Program-made: the position numbers and the translations under genes
Assembly (NCBI RefSeq): GCF_000802245.2
Contig: NZ_CP021080.1
Location: 992,001 to 1,056,000 of the forward strand
Length of the DNA: 64,000 nt
Direction of reading: 5' to 3'
Source: Streptomyces pluripotens
Lineage (GTDB): Bacteria > Actinomycetota > Actinomycetes > Streptomycetales > Streptomycetaceae
Shown here: in pieces, positions 1 to 9,395 of the stretch
How the letters are laid out: the number at the start of each line of letters is the position of its first letter
Numbering within the stretch: position 1 is the stretch's first letter
Notes under the pieces: generated by a model
Told to the model about the DNA's origin: nothing
The model's input: only the letters and a program-made list of their open reading frames with translations
The model's database searches: none

Positions 1-1
1 G

Positions 2-133
2 GACGCCGATCCCTCGCGGGCCCGCCGCCATCTGGCGCTGTGCAGCGTGTTCCCCGCGGTCGCGGACGGGGGCCGTACGGCGGGGTGCCGCACGGCCCCG
101 GCCGTCAGCCGAGTCGTGAGCGGAGTTCCGTGA
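2..133 (+). CDS. possible 3' end of an unidentified gene entering from the left edge
   Basis: A plus-strand frame that starts before the window runs to a TGA at 131-133. Its codons up to about 76 are rich in G/C at the third position (for example GAC GCC ... CGC CGC), which fits Streptomyces coding sequence, but the last part looks less coding and overlaps the end of hisS. Too little is visible to name a product, and the frame could be chance. Confidence 0.25.
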   Translation, partial: DADPSRARRHLALCSVFPAVADGGRTAGCRTAPAVSRVVSGVP

Positions 134-1367
134 GGACCTCGGCGATCGCGACCGCCGACTGCTCACCGGAGTCCATGTCCTTGAGCTGGACCACGTCGTC
201 CGCCAGGTCGCGCTCCCCGAGGACGAGGGCGTAGCGCGCGCCCGAGCGGTTGGCCGCCTTCATCGCCGCCTTGAGGCCCTTGCCGCCGTAGGCGAAGTCG
301 GCCGCGATGCCCGCCTTGCGCAGCTCGGTGACCTTCGCGAACAGCACGCGGCGGGCCTCTTCACCCAGCGGGACGGCGAACACACTGGTGACGGCGGGGA
401 GTTCGAGTTCGATCCCCTCTGCCTCCAGGGCGAGAACCGTGCGGTCGACGCCGAGGGCCCAGCCGACGGACGGCAGCGCGGGGCCGCCGATCATCTCGGA
501 CAGGCCGTCGTAACGACCACCGCCGCCCACCGCGGACTGCGAGCCCAGACCGTCGTGGACGAACTCGAAGGTCGTGCGGGTGTAGTAGTCCAGGCCGCGT
601 ACCAGCTTCAGGTCGTCCTCGAAGGCCACGCCCGCCGTGGTGAGCAGTCCGCGGACCTCCTCGTGGTAGGTCTTGCAAGCGTCACAGAGATAGTCACGGA
701 GCAGCGGGGCTCCGGTGAGCTGCTTCTGTACCGACTCGCGCTTGTCGTCGAGGACCCGGAGCGGGTTGATCTCCGCCCGGCGGAGCGTGTCCTCGTCCAG
801 GTCCAGGCCGCGCAGGAAGTCCTGCAGCGCGGCCCGGTACACCGGGCGGCACTCCCTGTCGCCCAGGCTGTTCAGCAGAATGCGGAAGTTGCGCAGACCC
901 AGCGAGCGGTACGCCTGGTCGGCCAGGATGATCAGTTCGGCGTCGACCGCCGGGTCCTCCACCCCGATCGCCTCGGCGCCAACCTGGGAGAAGTGCCGGT
1001 AGCGGCCTTTCTGCGGGCGTTCGTAGCGGTAGTACGAGCCGGAGTACCAGAGTTTGACCGGGAGGTTGCCCGCCTTGTGCAGGTTGGCCTCCAGGGCCGC
1101 CCGCAGCACGGATGCCGTGCCCTCGGGGCGCAGGGCGAGCTTGTCGCCGCCCTTGGTCTCGAAGGCGTACATCTCCTTGGTGACGATGTCGGTGGACTCG
1201 CCGACACCGCGCGCAAACAGTTCGACGTTCTCGAAGCCGGGTGTCTCGATGTAGCCGTAGCCGGAGGTGCGCAGCGGGGCGGCGATCGCCTCACGGACCG
1301 CCAGGAATGTGGCGGACTCCGGCGGAATCAGGTCGTAGGTGCCCTTGGGGGCCTTGAAGGTGCTCAC
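105..1367 (-). CDS. hisS: histidyl-tRNA synthetase
   Basis: This cytoplasmic class II aminoacyl-tRNA synthetase charges tRNA-His. The 420-residue product has the usual length. Motif 2 is visible as LALRPEGTA, and the histidine-binding signatures [12 protein letters not shown] and GGGGRYDGL are present. The frame is open further upstream, but the GTG at 1367 is chosen because it begins the conserved [12 protein letters not shown] sequence and has a GAGAG ribosome site just upstream. It lies 13 nt downstream of the MBL-fold gene, so the two probably form one operon. Confidence 0.96.
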   Translation of the reverse strand: MSTFKAPKGTYDLIPPESATFLAVREAIAAPLRTSGYGYIETPGFENVELFARGVGESTDIVTKEMYAFETKGGDKLALRPEGTASVLRAALEANLHKAGNLPVKLWYSGSYYRYERPQKGRYRHFSQVGAEAIGVEDPAVDAELIILADQAYRSLGLRNFRILLNSLGDRECRPVYRAALQDFLRGLDLDEDTLRRAEINPLRVLDDKRESVQKQLTGAPLLRDYLCDACKTYHEEVRGLLTTAGVAFEDDLKLVRGLDYYTRTTFEFVHDGLGSQSAVGGGGRYDGLSEMIGGPALPSVGWALGVDRTVLALEAEGIELELPAVTSVFAVPLGEEARRVLFAKVTELRKAGIAADFAYGGKGLKAAMKAANRSGARYALVLGERDLADDVVQLKDMDSGEQSAVAIAEVLTELRSRLG

Positions 1368-1380
1368 GGAAGCTCTCTCG

Positions 1381-2097
1381 TCACATTCCTCGTCGGGGAA
1401 CGTCAGCGGCGCTGCCGACTTGGCGGCCGGTGGCCACTTGCCGTAGGTAGGGGTTGGTGGCGCGCTCACGGCCGATGGTCGTGTGGTCATTGTGACCGGG
1501 CAGCACCACGGTGGAGTCATCAAGCGGCAGGCACACGCGGGCCAGTGACGCAAACATGTCCTCCATGGAGCCGCCCGGCAGGTCGGTGCGTCCGATGGAG
1601 CCGGCGAACAGCAGGTCGCCCGAGAACAGGATGGGCGGGATGTCCGCCGCCTCGGGCAGGCCGAAGGTCACCGACCCCTTGGTATGGCCCGGGGCGTGGG
1701 CGACGGAGAAGGCGAGTCCGGCCAGCTCAAGCGCGGCACCGTCGGTCAGGTCCTTGACGTCGTCCGGCTCCCCCACGGTCAGCTCGCCCATCAGCGGCAT
1801 GCCGATGGACCGGCCGAGTGCCTTCTCGGGGTCGCTCATCATGTACCGGTCCTCGGGGTGGATCCAGGCCGGCACGTCGTGTGCGCCGCACACCGGGACC
1901 ACCGAGGCCACGTGGTCGATGTGACCGTGGGTGAGGACGACGGCGACAGGCTTGAGCCGATGCTTCTTCAGGGCTTCCTCGACGCCTTCGGCGGCCTGGT
2001 GGCCGGGGTCGATGATCACGCACTCCTCACCGGCGGCGGGGGCGACGAGATAGCAGTTCGTCCCCCAGGCCCCGGCGGGGAACCCGGCAATGAGCAC
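1381..2097 (-). CDS. MBL-fold metallo-hydrolase (glyoxalase II-like)
   Basis: This 238-residue protein belongs to the metallo-beta-lactamase superfamily. The metal-binding motif THGHIDH is at about residues 57-63, followed by further ligands in [16 protein letters not shown] and LPGHNDHTT, the order seen in glyoxalase II-type hydrolases. Such proteins hydrolyse thioesters or related bonds, but the natural substrate cannot be told from sequence. It precedes hisS with a very short gap, an arrangement known in Streptomyces. Confidence 0.9.
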   Translation of the reverse strand: MLIAGFPAGAWGTNCYLVAPAAGEECVIIDPGHQAAEGVEEALKKHRLKPVAVVLTHGHIDHVASVVPVCGAHDVPAWIHPEDRYMMSDPEKALGRSIGMPLMGELTVGEPDDVKDLTDGAALELAGLAFSVAHAPGHTKGSVTFGLPEAADIPPILFSGDLLFAGSIGRTDLPGGSMEDMFASLARVCLPLDDSTVVLPGHNDHTTIGRERATNPYLRQVATGRQVGSAADVPRRGM

Positions 2098-2277
2098 GAT
2101 CGTCCTTCGTTTGTGTCGGATACAGGCGGCTTCGGCCAGCTTCAGCTGCTGTCAGAGCCTACCGGCGCTGCCGTTTCCTCAGCGAACCCATATACGGTAC
2201 GGGGCTACACGCAGCGGTCAGCTCACGAGGACGCACGCGTACCGCTCGACACACGACACGCATGAGGAGAGAACCCG

Positions 2278-3126
2278 GTGGTCAGCCAGGATCAGCGGCG
2301 GCGTCAGCTCGCCCGGGAGAAGTTCTTGCGGCAGCAGCAGCGGCGCACCGAGGCGCGGCGCAAGGCTCGCGTGCGCAACTCCGCGATCGCGTCCGTACTG
2401 GGCGTGGTCGTGATCGGCAGTGTCGCGCTGTACACGACCGGCGTGCTGAAGAACGACGGCAAGAAGACCAACGCGAGCGCCGACATCACGCCGAGCGCCG
2501 CCCCCACCAGCAAGGCGCCGGATCCGTGCGCGAAGCCGGCCAAGGGCTCGGTGAAGAAGCTGAGCTTCAAGAAGGAGCCGGCGATGACGATCGACACGTC
2601 GGCGAAGTACTCGATGAAGCTCGCGACGACGTGCGGTGACATCAACGTCGCGCTGAAGGCTTCGGCCGCGCCGCACACCGTGAACTCGTTCAACTTCCTG
2701 GCGGCCAAGGGCTACTTCGATCACACCAAGTGTCACCGCCTGACCACGCAGGGCATCTACGTGTTGCAGTGCGGTGATCCGAAGGGCACGGGGACGGGCG
2801 GTCCCGGCTACACGATCCCGGACGAGAATTTGAAGGACAAGAGCCTGAAGGGCAATGTGTACCCCGCGGGCACGGTGGCGATGGCCAACCAGTACAACGC
2901 GCAGACCCAGCAGGGACAGAACACCGGCGGCAGCCAGTTCTTCCTGGTCTACCAGGACAGTCAGCTGCCGCCCTACTACACGCCGTTCGGCACGGTCGAC
3001 GCCGCCGGCATGAAGGTGCTCAAGAAGATCGCCGCGGCCGGCGCCCAGGCTCCGGATCCGGTCTCGCGCAACACCGCTCCCAACGCGACCGTGGTGATCA
3101 ACAAGGCGACGGTCACCAAGTCCTGA
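2278..3126 (+). CDS. membrane-anchored cyclophilin-type peptidyl-prolyl isomerase
   Basis: The product is a 282-residue peptidyl-prolyl cis-trans isomerase. A basic cytoplasmic N-terminus (residues 1-35, many Arg) is followed by one hydrophobic segment at about 36-60 and a Ala/Pro/Lys-rich linker. The cyclophilin domain runs from about residue 110 to the end, with the typical FNFLAAKGYFD and GGSQFFLVYQD motifs. The domain should therefore fold outside the membrane and assist folding of exported proteins. The GTG at 2278 is preferred over the upstream ATG at 2262, because GAGGAGAG lies between them at ribosome-site distance. Confidence 0.92.
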   Translation: MVSQDQRRRQLAREKFLRQQQRRTEARRKARVRNSAIASVLGVVVIGSVALYTTGVLKNDGKKTNASADITPSAAPTSKAPDPCAKPAKGSVKKLSFKKEPAMTIDTSAKYSMKLATTCGDINVALKASAAPHTVNSFNFLAAKGYFDHTKCHRLTTQGIYVLQCGDPKGTGTGGPGYTIPDENLKDKSLKGNVYPAGTVAMANQYNAQTQQGQNTGGSQFFLVYQDSQLPPYYTPFGTVDAAGMKVLKKIAAAGAQAPDPVSRNTAPNATVVINKATVTKS

Positions 3127-3283
3127 CGCCGCCGGAAAGAAACCCGAGAACGGCTGACTGGGGAATTTCGGTCGCGCTGGATGCGGACAGGCAACCCGCT
3201 GGTCGCCTATGTTGGCCGTGACGAAACTGTGGACGATGCCCGAGGTGCCGAGCACCTCGCAGGCATCATGTGGAGGAGGCGCT

Positions 3284-4513
3284 GTGAGCAGCGACCCGTG
3301 GGGCCGCGTCGACGAGACGGGGACCGTGTACGTGCGTACGGCCGACGGTGAGAAGGTCGTCGGTTCCTGGCAGGCCGGCTCCCCTGAGGAGGCACTGGCC
3401 TACTTCGAGCGCAAGTACGAAGGCCTGGTTGTCGAGATCGGCCTCCTCGAAAAGCGCGTGCGGACCACCGACTTGTCGGCGAAGGACGCCCAGACCGCGA
3501 TCGGCCACCTGCGCGAGCAGGTCGACGCGCACCATGCCGTCGGTGACCTGGACGCGCTACGGAAGCGGCTGGACAAGCTCGTGGAGACCGTAGAGGCGCG
3601 CCGCGAGGAGCGCAAGCAGCAACGGGCCAGACAGTCCGACGAGGCCCGCACGGCCAAGGAGGAACTGGTCGCGGAGGCGGAGGCGCTGGCCCAGTCCGAC
3701 CAGTGGCGGGTCGCCGGTGAGCGGCTGCGGGCGCTGGTGGACACCTGGAAGGGGCTGCCTCGCCTGGACCGCAAGTCCGACGACGAACTGTGGCACCGCT
3801 TCTCCCACGCCCGGTCGGCGTTCTCCAAGCGTCGCAAGGCGCACTTCGCGCAGCTGGACGCGCAGCGCGAGGAGGCCCGCCAGACCAAGGAGCGGCTGGT
3901 CGCCGAGGCAGAGGCGCTGTCGGGCTCCACGGACTGGGGGCCGACGGCGGCTCGCTACCGCGACCTGATGACGGAGTGGAAGGCCGCTGGCCGCGCCCAG
4001 CGCGAGCACGAGGACGACCTGTGGAACCGCTTCCGCGGTGCCCAGGACGTGTTCTTCGCTGCACGCAGCTCGGTGTTCGCCGAGCGGGACGCGGAGCAGG
4101 CGGAGAACCTGAAGCTGAAGGAGGAGCTGGCCGAGGAGGCCGAGAGGCTCCTACCGATCACGGAGTTGAAGGCCGCACGGGCCGCCTTCCGCTCGATCAA
4201 CGAGCGCTGGGAGGCCATCGGCCACGTGCCGCGGGACGCACGTCCCAAGGTCGAGGGCCGGATGCACACGGTCGAGCGTGCCATCCAGGAGGCCGAGGAG
4301 GCCGAGTGGCGCCGGACGAACCCGGAGGCACGTGCGCGTGCCGAGGGTCTGACCGGCCAGCTGCAGGCCGCCGTGGACAAGCTGAAGGCGCAGATCGAGC
4401 AGGCCAGGGTCCAGGGCAACAACGCCAAGGCCGAGAAGCTGGAGCGCGAACTGGAGGGCCGCCAGGCGCTCCTCGACCAGGCTCTCAAGGGCCTGCAGGA
4501 GTTCGGCGGCTGA
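3284..4513 (+). CDS. DUF349 domain-containing protein
   Basis: This 409-residue, highly charged, alpha-helical protein carries repeats of the DUF349 type. Related W-[KR]-x-x-[GP] helices recur near residues 140, 215 and 290, each followed by LWxRF-like segments (LWHRFSHA, LWNRFRGA). A coiled-coil tail runs from about 340 to the end. The GTG at 3284 follows GGAGGAGG and matches the conserved start SSDPWGRVDE; the frame itself is open from 3209. The biochemical role of the family is not established. It converges on relA across a very strong hairpin. Confidence 0.88.
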   Translation: MSSDPWGRVDETGTVYVRTADGEKVVGSWQAGSPEEALAYFERKYEGLVVEIGLLEKRVRTTDLSAKDAQTAIGHLREQVDAHHAVGDLDALRKRLDKLVETVEARREERKQQRARQSDEARTAKEELVAEAEALAQSDQWRVAGERLRALVDTWKGLPRLDRKSDDELWHRFSHARSAFSKRRKAHFAQLDAQREEARQTKERLVAEAEALSGSTDWGPTAARYRDLMTEWKAAGRAQREHEDDLWNRFRGAQDVFFAARSSVFAERDAEQAENLKLKEELAEEAERLLPITELKAARAAFRSINERWEAIGHVPRDARPKVEGRMHTVERAIQEAEEAEWRRTNPEARARAEGLTGQLQAAVDKLKAQIEQARVQGNNAKAEKLERELEGRQALLDQALKGLQEFGG

Positions 4514-4537
4514 GAGACAGGGCCGGTGGACTGAAAC

Positions 4538-4605
4538 AGGGCCGGTGACGATGGCAGAGGGCCCCGTACGCGTGTACGGGGCCCTCTGCCATCGTCACCG
4601 GCCCT
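4538..4605. terminator. 32-bp perfect hairpin between convergent genes
   Basis: Bases 4538-4569 pair perfectly with 4574-4605, leaving a 4-nt loop. The stem separates the plus-strand DUF349 gene from minus-strand relA and can terminate both transcripts. Its length is unusual for a terminator. Confidence 0.85.
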
Positions 4606-4618
4606 CGGTGCTTGGCGA

Positions 4619-4706
4619 GGTCCGAGGGCGTCCCTCAGGGGGTCCGAGGGCGTCCCTCAGGGGGTCCGAGGGCGTCCCTCAGGGGGTCCGAGGGCGTCCG
4701 TCAGGA
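4619..4706. repeat. four tandem copies of a 22-bp repeat overlapping the relA stop
   Basis: The unit ggtccgagggcgtccctcag plus gg is repeated at 4619, 4641 and 4663. A fourth, slightly diverged copy at 4685-4706 contains the relA stop codon (4701-4703). Each unit holds a small inverted repeat GAGGG/CCCTC, so the array can form a row of short hairpins at the 3' end of the relA message. Confidence 0.85.
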
Positions 4707-7274
4707 CCTGCTGCGCCCCGACGTCACCCGGTAGACGTCGTACACGCCCTCCACGCCCCGTACCGCCTTCAGGACGTGACCGAGGTGCTTCGGGTCACCC
4801 ATCTCGAAGGTGAACCGGGAGGTGGCCACCCGGTCGCGGGAGGTCTGGACGGCGGCCGAGAGGATGTTGACGTGCTGGTCGGACAGCACACGCGTGACGT
4901 CCGACAGCAAGCGGGAACGGTCCAGGGCCTCCACCTGGATGGCGACCAAGAACACCGAGGACTGGGTGGGCGCCCACTCGACTTCCAAGATGCGTTCCGG
5001 TTCACGGGACAGTGACTCGACGTTGACGCAGTCGCTGCGGTGAACCGATACGCCACTGCCGCGCGTGACGAAGCCGATGATCGGATCGCCAGGCACCGGT
5101 GTGCAGCAGCGGGCCAGTTTGACCCAGACGTCGTCGACGCCCTTGACGACGACGCCCGGATCTGCGCTGGAGCGGCGCTTGCGGCTGCGGCTGCGGGCCG
5201 GCGGAACCGTCTCGTCGATCTCCTCAGTGGCGGCCTCCTCACCACCGAGGGCCTGGACCAGCTTCTGCACGATGTTCTGCGCGGACACGTGGCCCTCGCC
5301 GATCGCCGCATACAGAGCGGAGATGTCCGAGTAGCGCATCTCGTGCGCCAGCGTGACGAGGGAGTCCCCGGTGAGGATGCGCTGGATCGGCAGGTTCTGC
5401 TTGCGCATGGCCCGCACGATGGCTTCCTTGCCGTGCTCGATCGCCTCGTCCCGGCGCTCCTTGGAGAACCAGGCCCGGATCTTGTTGCGGGCACGCGGCG
5501 ACTTCACAAACCCGAGCCAGTCGCGTGAGGGGCCCGCTCCGGGGGCCTTGGAGGTGAAGACCTCCACCAGGTCGCCGTTGTCCAGGGTGGATTCGAGCGG
5601 CACGAGCCGGCCGTTGACCCGGGCTCCTATGGTGCGGTGGCCGACCTCGGTGTGCACGGCGTAAGCGAAGTCGATCGGGGTCGCGCCGGCCGGCAATGCG
5701 ATGACGTCACCCTTCGGGGTGAAGACGAAGACCTCGTTACGGGACAGGTCGAAGCGCAGGGACTCCAGGAACTCGCCGGGGTCCTCGGTCTCCTTCTGCC
5801 AGTCCAGCAACTGCCGGAGCCACGCCATGTCGTTGATGGCGTCCTTGTCCTTCGCGGACGTCTTGGGCGCGTCCGTGCGGACCTTGGATGCGCCGGCGAC
5901 CGCCTCCTGCTTGTACTTCCAGTGGGCGGCGATGCCGTACTCGGCGCGGCGGTGCATGTCGAAGGTGCGGATCTGCAGTTCGACCGGCTTGCCGCCCGGC
6001 CCGATGACCGTCGTGTGCAACGACTGGTACATGTTGAACTTGGGCATCGCGATGTAGTCCTTGAACCGGCCCGGGACCGGGTTCCACCGCGCGTGCACCG
6101 TGCCCAGGGCGGCATAGCAGTCGCGGACCGTGTCGACGAGGACACGGATGCCCACCAGGTCGTAGATCTCGGCGAAGTCGCGGCCACGCACGATCATCTT
6201 CTGGTAGACGCTGTAGTAGTGCTTCGGGCGTCCGGTGACGGTCGCCTTGATGCGAGCAGCACGCAGATCGGCCTGCACCTCGTCGGTCACTATGGCGAGG
6301 TACTCGTCACGCTTGGGCGCCCGTTCGGCCACCAGCCGTACGATCTCGTCGTACATCTTGGGGTAGAGGATCGCGAACGCGAGGTCCTCCAGCTCCCACT
6401 TGATGGTGTTCATGCCCAAGCGGTGGGCGAGGGGCGCGTAGATCTCCAGCGTTTCGCGCGCCTTCTTCTCCTGCTTCTCACGCTTGAGGTAACGCATCGT
6501 GCGCATGTTGTGCAGGCGGTCGGCGAGCTTAATGACCAGCACGCGCGGGTCCTTGGCCATCGCCACGACCATCTTGCGCACGGTCTCGGCCTGCGCGGCC
6601 TCGCCGAACTTGACCTTGTCCAGCTTGGTGACACCGTCGACGAGCAGGGCCACGGTGTCACCGAAGTCACGGCGCAGCTGGTCCAGGCCGTACTCGGTGT
6701 CCTCAACGGTGTCGTGCAACAGGCCCGCCATGAGCGTGGCCGGATCCATGCCGAGTTCGGCGAGGATGGTGGTGACGGCGAGCGGATGCGTGATGTACGG
6801 ATCACCGCTCTTGCGCTTCTGTCCCCGGTGCCAGCGCTCGGCGACCTGGTAAGCACGCTCGATCTGGCGGAGGGTAGAGGTCTCGATCTTGGGGTCGTTG
6901 CTGCGCACTATCCGCAGCAACGGCTCCAGGACCGGGTTGTAGGGGTTCGCCCGCTGGACGCCGAGCCGAGCGAGGCGGGCGCGGACACGGTTGGAGGAGC
7001 CGCTCCGGCTCGACTGCACGGCGGGCTGGCGAAGCACGGGTGGCTGCACCGGACGCTCAGGCGACGGGGGTCCCCCCGCCCGAGCGGGGTCGGCGGCGGG
7101 GGAGGGCTTGGGACGTGAAACCTCGGCAGCCTTCTCGACGGGCGCGGACTGGGCGTGCTCGATCGCCCCGCGGGTGTCGTTCTTCGCGTGGGACGCGGTC
7201 GACGCGGGCTTCGCCGCGGGGGCCGAGGCGGGCTCGGGCTTGGCGGCGGTCAGTGGCTGGGCCTCGTCTGGCAA
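4701..7274 (-). CDS. relA: bifunctional (p)ppGpp synthetase/hydrolase
   Basis: The product is an 857-residue Rel protein that makes and degrades the alarmone (p)ppGpp during the stringent response. After a Pro/Ala-rich N-terminus of about 120 residues comes the HD hydrolase domain ([18 protein letters not shown]). The synthetase domain follows ([23 protein letters not shown]), then a TGS domain with [13 protein letters not shown] and a C-terminal ACT domain. Both catalytic halves look intact. The start is a TTG at 7274 with GAGGAG upstream. It is upstream of nothing on its own strand except the apt-sec-yajC run, from which a hairpin separates it. Confidence 0.96.
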   Translation of the reverse strand: MPDEAQPLTAAKPEPASAPAAKPASTASHAKNDTRGAIEHAQSAPVEKAAEVSRPKPSPAADPARAGGPPSPERPVQPPVLRQPAVQSSRSGSSNRVRARLARLGVQRANPYNPVLEPLLRIVRSNDPKIETSTLRQIERAYQVAERWHRGQKRKSGDPYITHPLAVTTILAELGMDPATLMAGLLHDTVEDTEYGLDQLRRDFGDTVALLVDGVTKLDKVKFGEAAQAETVRKMVVAMAKDPRVLVIKLADRLHNMRTMRYLKREKQEKKARETLEIYAPLAHRLGMNTIKWELEDLAFAILYPKMYDEIVRLVAERAPKRDEYLAIVTDEVQADLRAARIKATVTGRPKHYYSVYQKMIVRGRDFAEIYDLVGIRVLVDTVRDCYAALGTVHARWNPVPGRFKDYIAMPKFNMYQSLHTTVIGPGGKPVELQIRTFDMHRRAEYGIAAHWKYKQEAVAGASKVRTDAPKTSAKDKDAINDMAWLRQLLDWQKETEDPGEFLESLRFDLSRNEVFVFTPKGDVIALPAGATPIDFAYAVHTEVGHRTIGARVNGRLVPLESTLDNGDLVEVFTSKAPGAGPSRDWLGFVKSPRARNKIRAWFSKERRDEAIEHGKEAIVRAMRKQNLPIQRILTGDSLVTLAHEMRYSDISALYAAIGEGHVSAQNIVQKLVQALGGEEAATEEIDETVPPARSRSRKRRSSADPGVVVKGVDDVWVKLARCCTPVPGDPIIGFVTRGSGVSVHRSDCVNVESLSREPERILEVEWAPTQSSVFLVAIQVEALDRSRLLSDVTRVLSDQHVNILSAAVQTSRDRVATSRFTFEMGDPKHLGHVLKAVRGVEGVYDVYRVTSGRSRS

Positions 7275-7688
7275 GAGGACTCCTCGTGCGCGATCCGGGT
7301 CCCCCGGTCAGGCTCCGGAAACCCCATGGTAGCGATCCTGCGCCTGACCATCGCCCGCAGGCGGATGTGAGGACTGTCCATCCGTGAAACACAAGGGGCG
7401 GTCGCGGGATTCCGACAGAGGGTCCCGGGGCCCGCGAGGTGCGCGTCTGCACACGGCGGTGTGCCGCTGCAGTTCCCGGACCGCCCCCTCCTCATCGGTC
7501 AGGCTCTCCCGCTCAGCGTGCCTCCGAGGGCTGACCGTGCTGGAGGCCTCCGATCTCGCGGCCGGCCACGCCGCCGAAGCCCTGTTCCGGCCCCTCGGCG
7601 CGGTCGGAACCCCGCTGGCCGGGCAGACCGGACTCGGCCGCTCAGGCAGCGACGCGGAGGCGGACGCCGCACAGCTGGCCCGAACAGC
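7275..7688. other. relA upstream region without a convincing gene
   Basis: About 410 bases lie between the relA start and the apt terminator. Minus-strand frames of 80-130 codons exist here, but they lack a ribosome site with a family-like product and overlap one another. I read the stretch as the relA promoter and leader region; no clear operator or riboswitch is visible. Confidence 0.5.
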
Positions 7689-7726
7689 GAACGGCCGTCC
7701 CGGAGAAAGCACCGGAACGGCCGTTC
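7689..7726 (-). terminator. apt terminator hairpin
   Basis: gaacggccgt at 7689-7698 pairs with acggccgttc at 7717-7726, just beyond the apt stop codon on the minus strand. Confidence 0.75.
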
Positions 7727-7743
7727 AGGGTGTGTGCGGGGGG

Positions 7744-8292
7744 TCAGAGCTGGAGCAGCGCCGTCAGCGGTGCGCCGTCCAGGGACGGCGTCAGGCGGGC
7801 GCGACCGCCCAGGAAGCCCAGTTCCATCAGCACCGCGATGCCCGAGACCTCGGCTCCGGCCCGCTGGATGAGCTGCGCGGCGGCTTCTGCGGTGCCACCG
7901 GTGGCCAGCACGTCGTCCACGATCAGCACACGGTCGCCGGTGGTCAGGTCCTCGGCGTGCAGCTCGATCTCGGCCGAGCCGTACTCAAGGTCGTAGGCCT
8001 GGCGCAGGGTGGCTCCCGGCAGCTTGCCCGCCTTGCGGACCGGGATGAAGCCCAGGCCCGCGCGGACGGCGACCGGGGCACCGAGGATGAAGCCCCGCGC
8101 CTCCAGGCCGACGACCTTGGTCGCACCCGTGTCGGCGGCGATCCCAGCCAGTGCCTCGGTGAGCGCCATGAACGCGGCCGGGTCCGCCAGGAGCGGGGTG
8201 ATGTCTTTGAACATCACACCCGGCTCGGGGTAGTCGGCGACGTCCCGGATGCGGCTGAGCAGCAGCGAGGTGGTGTCCGTGAGCTCGGTCAT
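7744..8292 (-). CDS. apt: adenine phosphoribosyltransferase
   Basis: This 182-residue cytosolic enzyme converts adenine and PRPP to AMP in purine salvage. The PRPP-binding motif VLIVDDVLATGGTA is near residue 125, and the N-terminal YPEPGVMFKDITPLL signature of Apt is present. The ATG overlaps the secF stop by 4 nt, so translation is probably coupled to the sec genes. The apt-relA neighbourhood is conserved in Streptomyces. Confidence 0.95.
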   Translation of the reverse strand: MTELTDTTSLLLSRIRDVADYPEPGVMFKDITPLLADPAAFMALTEALAGIAADTGATKVVGLEARGFILGAPVAVRAGLGFIPVRKAGKLPGATLRQAYDLEYGSAEIELHAEDLTTGDRVLIVDDVLATGGTAEAAAQLIQRAGAEVSGIAVLMELGFLGGRARLTPSLDGAPLTALLQL

Positions 8293-9392
8293 CGGCGCTT
8301 CCCGGAGGTCCGGCCACGGCCCCGGCTACGGGACGCGGGCTGGTTGCGCGGGCCCACGACGGCGGGAGTGGCGTCCTCGGCGTCGTCACCGGCGGAACGG
8401 GCCTCGGCGAGGTCCCCCTCCGCGGCGGCCTGGGCGCGCTTGGCCATGACCCGCTTGGTGAGTGCCCGCATCGCCGGCTCACGCTCCTTGAGGTCGGCGA
8501 CCAGCGGTGTGGCGATGAAGATCGAGGAGTAGGCACCAGCGGCGAGACCGACGAACAGCGACAGCGAGATGTCGTTCAGCGTGCCCGCGCCGAGGAAGCC
8601 ACCGCCGATGAAGAGCAGCCCGGCGACCGGCAGCAGGGCGACGACCGTGGTGTTGATGGAGCGGACCAGGGTGCCGTTGATCGACCGGTTGGCGATCTCG
8701 CCGTAGGTGAAGCGGGTCTGCTTGGTGATGTCCTTCGTCTGCTCCTTGAGGCTGTCGAAGACGACGACCGTGTCGTAGAGCGAGTACCCGAGGATGGTCA
8801 ACAGGCCGATCACCGTGCCGGGTGTGACCTCGAAGCCGACCAGCGCGTAGATGCCCGTGGTGATGGTGATGTCGTGGATCAGCGCGACGAGGGCCGCGAG
8901 AGCCATGCGCCACTCGAAGGCGATCGCCAGGTAGATCACGACGAGCACCATGAAGATCGCCAGGCCTTCCCAGGCCTTGTTGGCGATCTGCTCGCCCCAA
9001 CTCGGGCCGACCAGGTCGGCATTGATCTGCTCGGAGTCGACGCTCAGGTCCTTGGCCAGCGTGTCCTTGATCTGGTCGGACTTGCCGGTGTCGATGCCGG
9101 CGATCTGGATCCGCAGGGCTCCGGTCCCGAGCTTCTGCACCACCGCGTCATGGCCGGACGCCTGCTGGGCGTAATTCTCGGCCTGGGCCACCGAGATGCT
9201 GGTCTTCGGTGTGGTGAAGACCGCACCACCCTGGAACTCGATGCCCATGTTCAGGTGGCGCACCGCCAGGCCGACGATGGCCGTGATGGTGATCAGGATC
9301 GAGATGCCGTACCAGATCTTGCGCTTGCCGACGAAGTCGTAACTGATCTCGCCGCGGTGCAGCCGGGCACCGAGGTTGCCGAGTTTCGACAT
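8289..9392 (-). CDS. secF: protein translocase subunit SecF
   Basis: This 367-residue membrane protein is the partner of SecD in the SecDF complex, which uses proton motive force to help pull preproteins across the membrane. A first membrane segment is followed by a periplasmic-type domain with GIEFQGGAVF, then five more hydrophobic segments (for example DTVVVFDSLKEQ between segments). A charged Arg/Ala-rich tail ends the protein. Three bases separate it from the secD stop codon and it overlaps apt. Confidence 0.95.
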   Translation of the reverse strand: MSKLGNLGARLHRGEISYDFVGKRKIWYGISILITITAIVGLAVRHLNMGIEFQGGAVFTTPKTSISVAQAENYAQQASGHDAVVQKLGTGALRIQIAGIDTGKSDQIKDTLAKDLSVDSEQINADLVGPSWGEQIANKAWEGLAIFMVLVVIYLAIAFEWRMALAALVALIHDITITTGIYALVGFEVTPGTVIGLLTILGYSLYDTVVVFDSLKEQTKDITKQTRFTYGEIANRSINGTLVRSINTTVVALLPVAGLLFIGGGFLGAGTLNDISLSLFVGLAAGAYSSIFIATPLVADLKEREPAMRALTKRVMAKRAQAAAEGDLAEARSAGDDAEDATPAVVGPRNQPASRSRGRGRTSGKRR

Positions 9393-9395
9393 CGC

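Noticed and set aside
4619..4706. Possible CRISPR array at the relA 3' end
   Set aside because: The 22-bp units are directly adjacent without spacers, and no cas genes are present; it is a simple tandem repeat.
7308..7712. Minus-strand frame of 134 codons between apt and relA
   Set aside because: It overlaps the apt terminator hairpin, has no ribosome site and encodes an Arg/Ser/Ala-rich product without a family.
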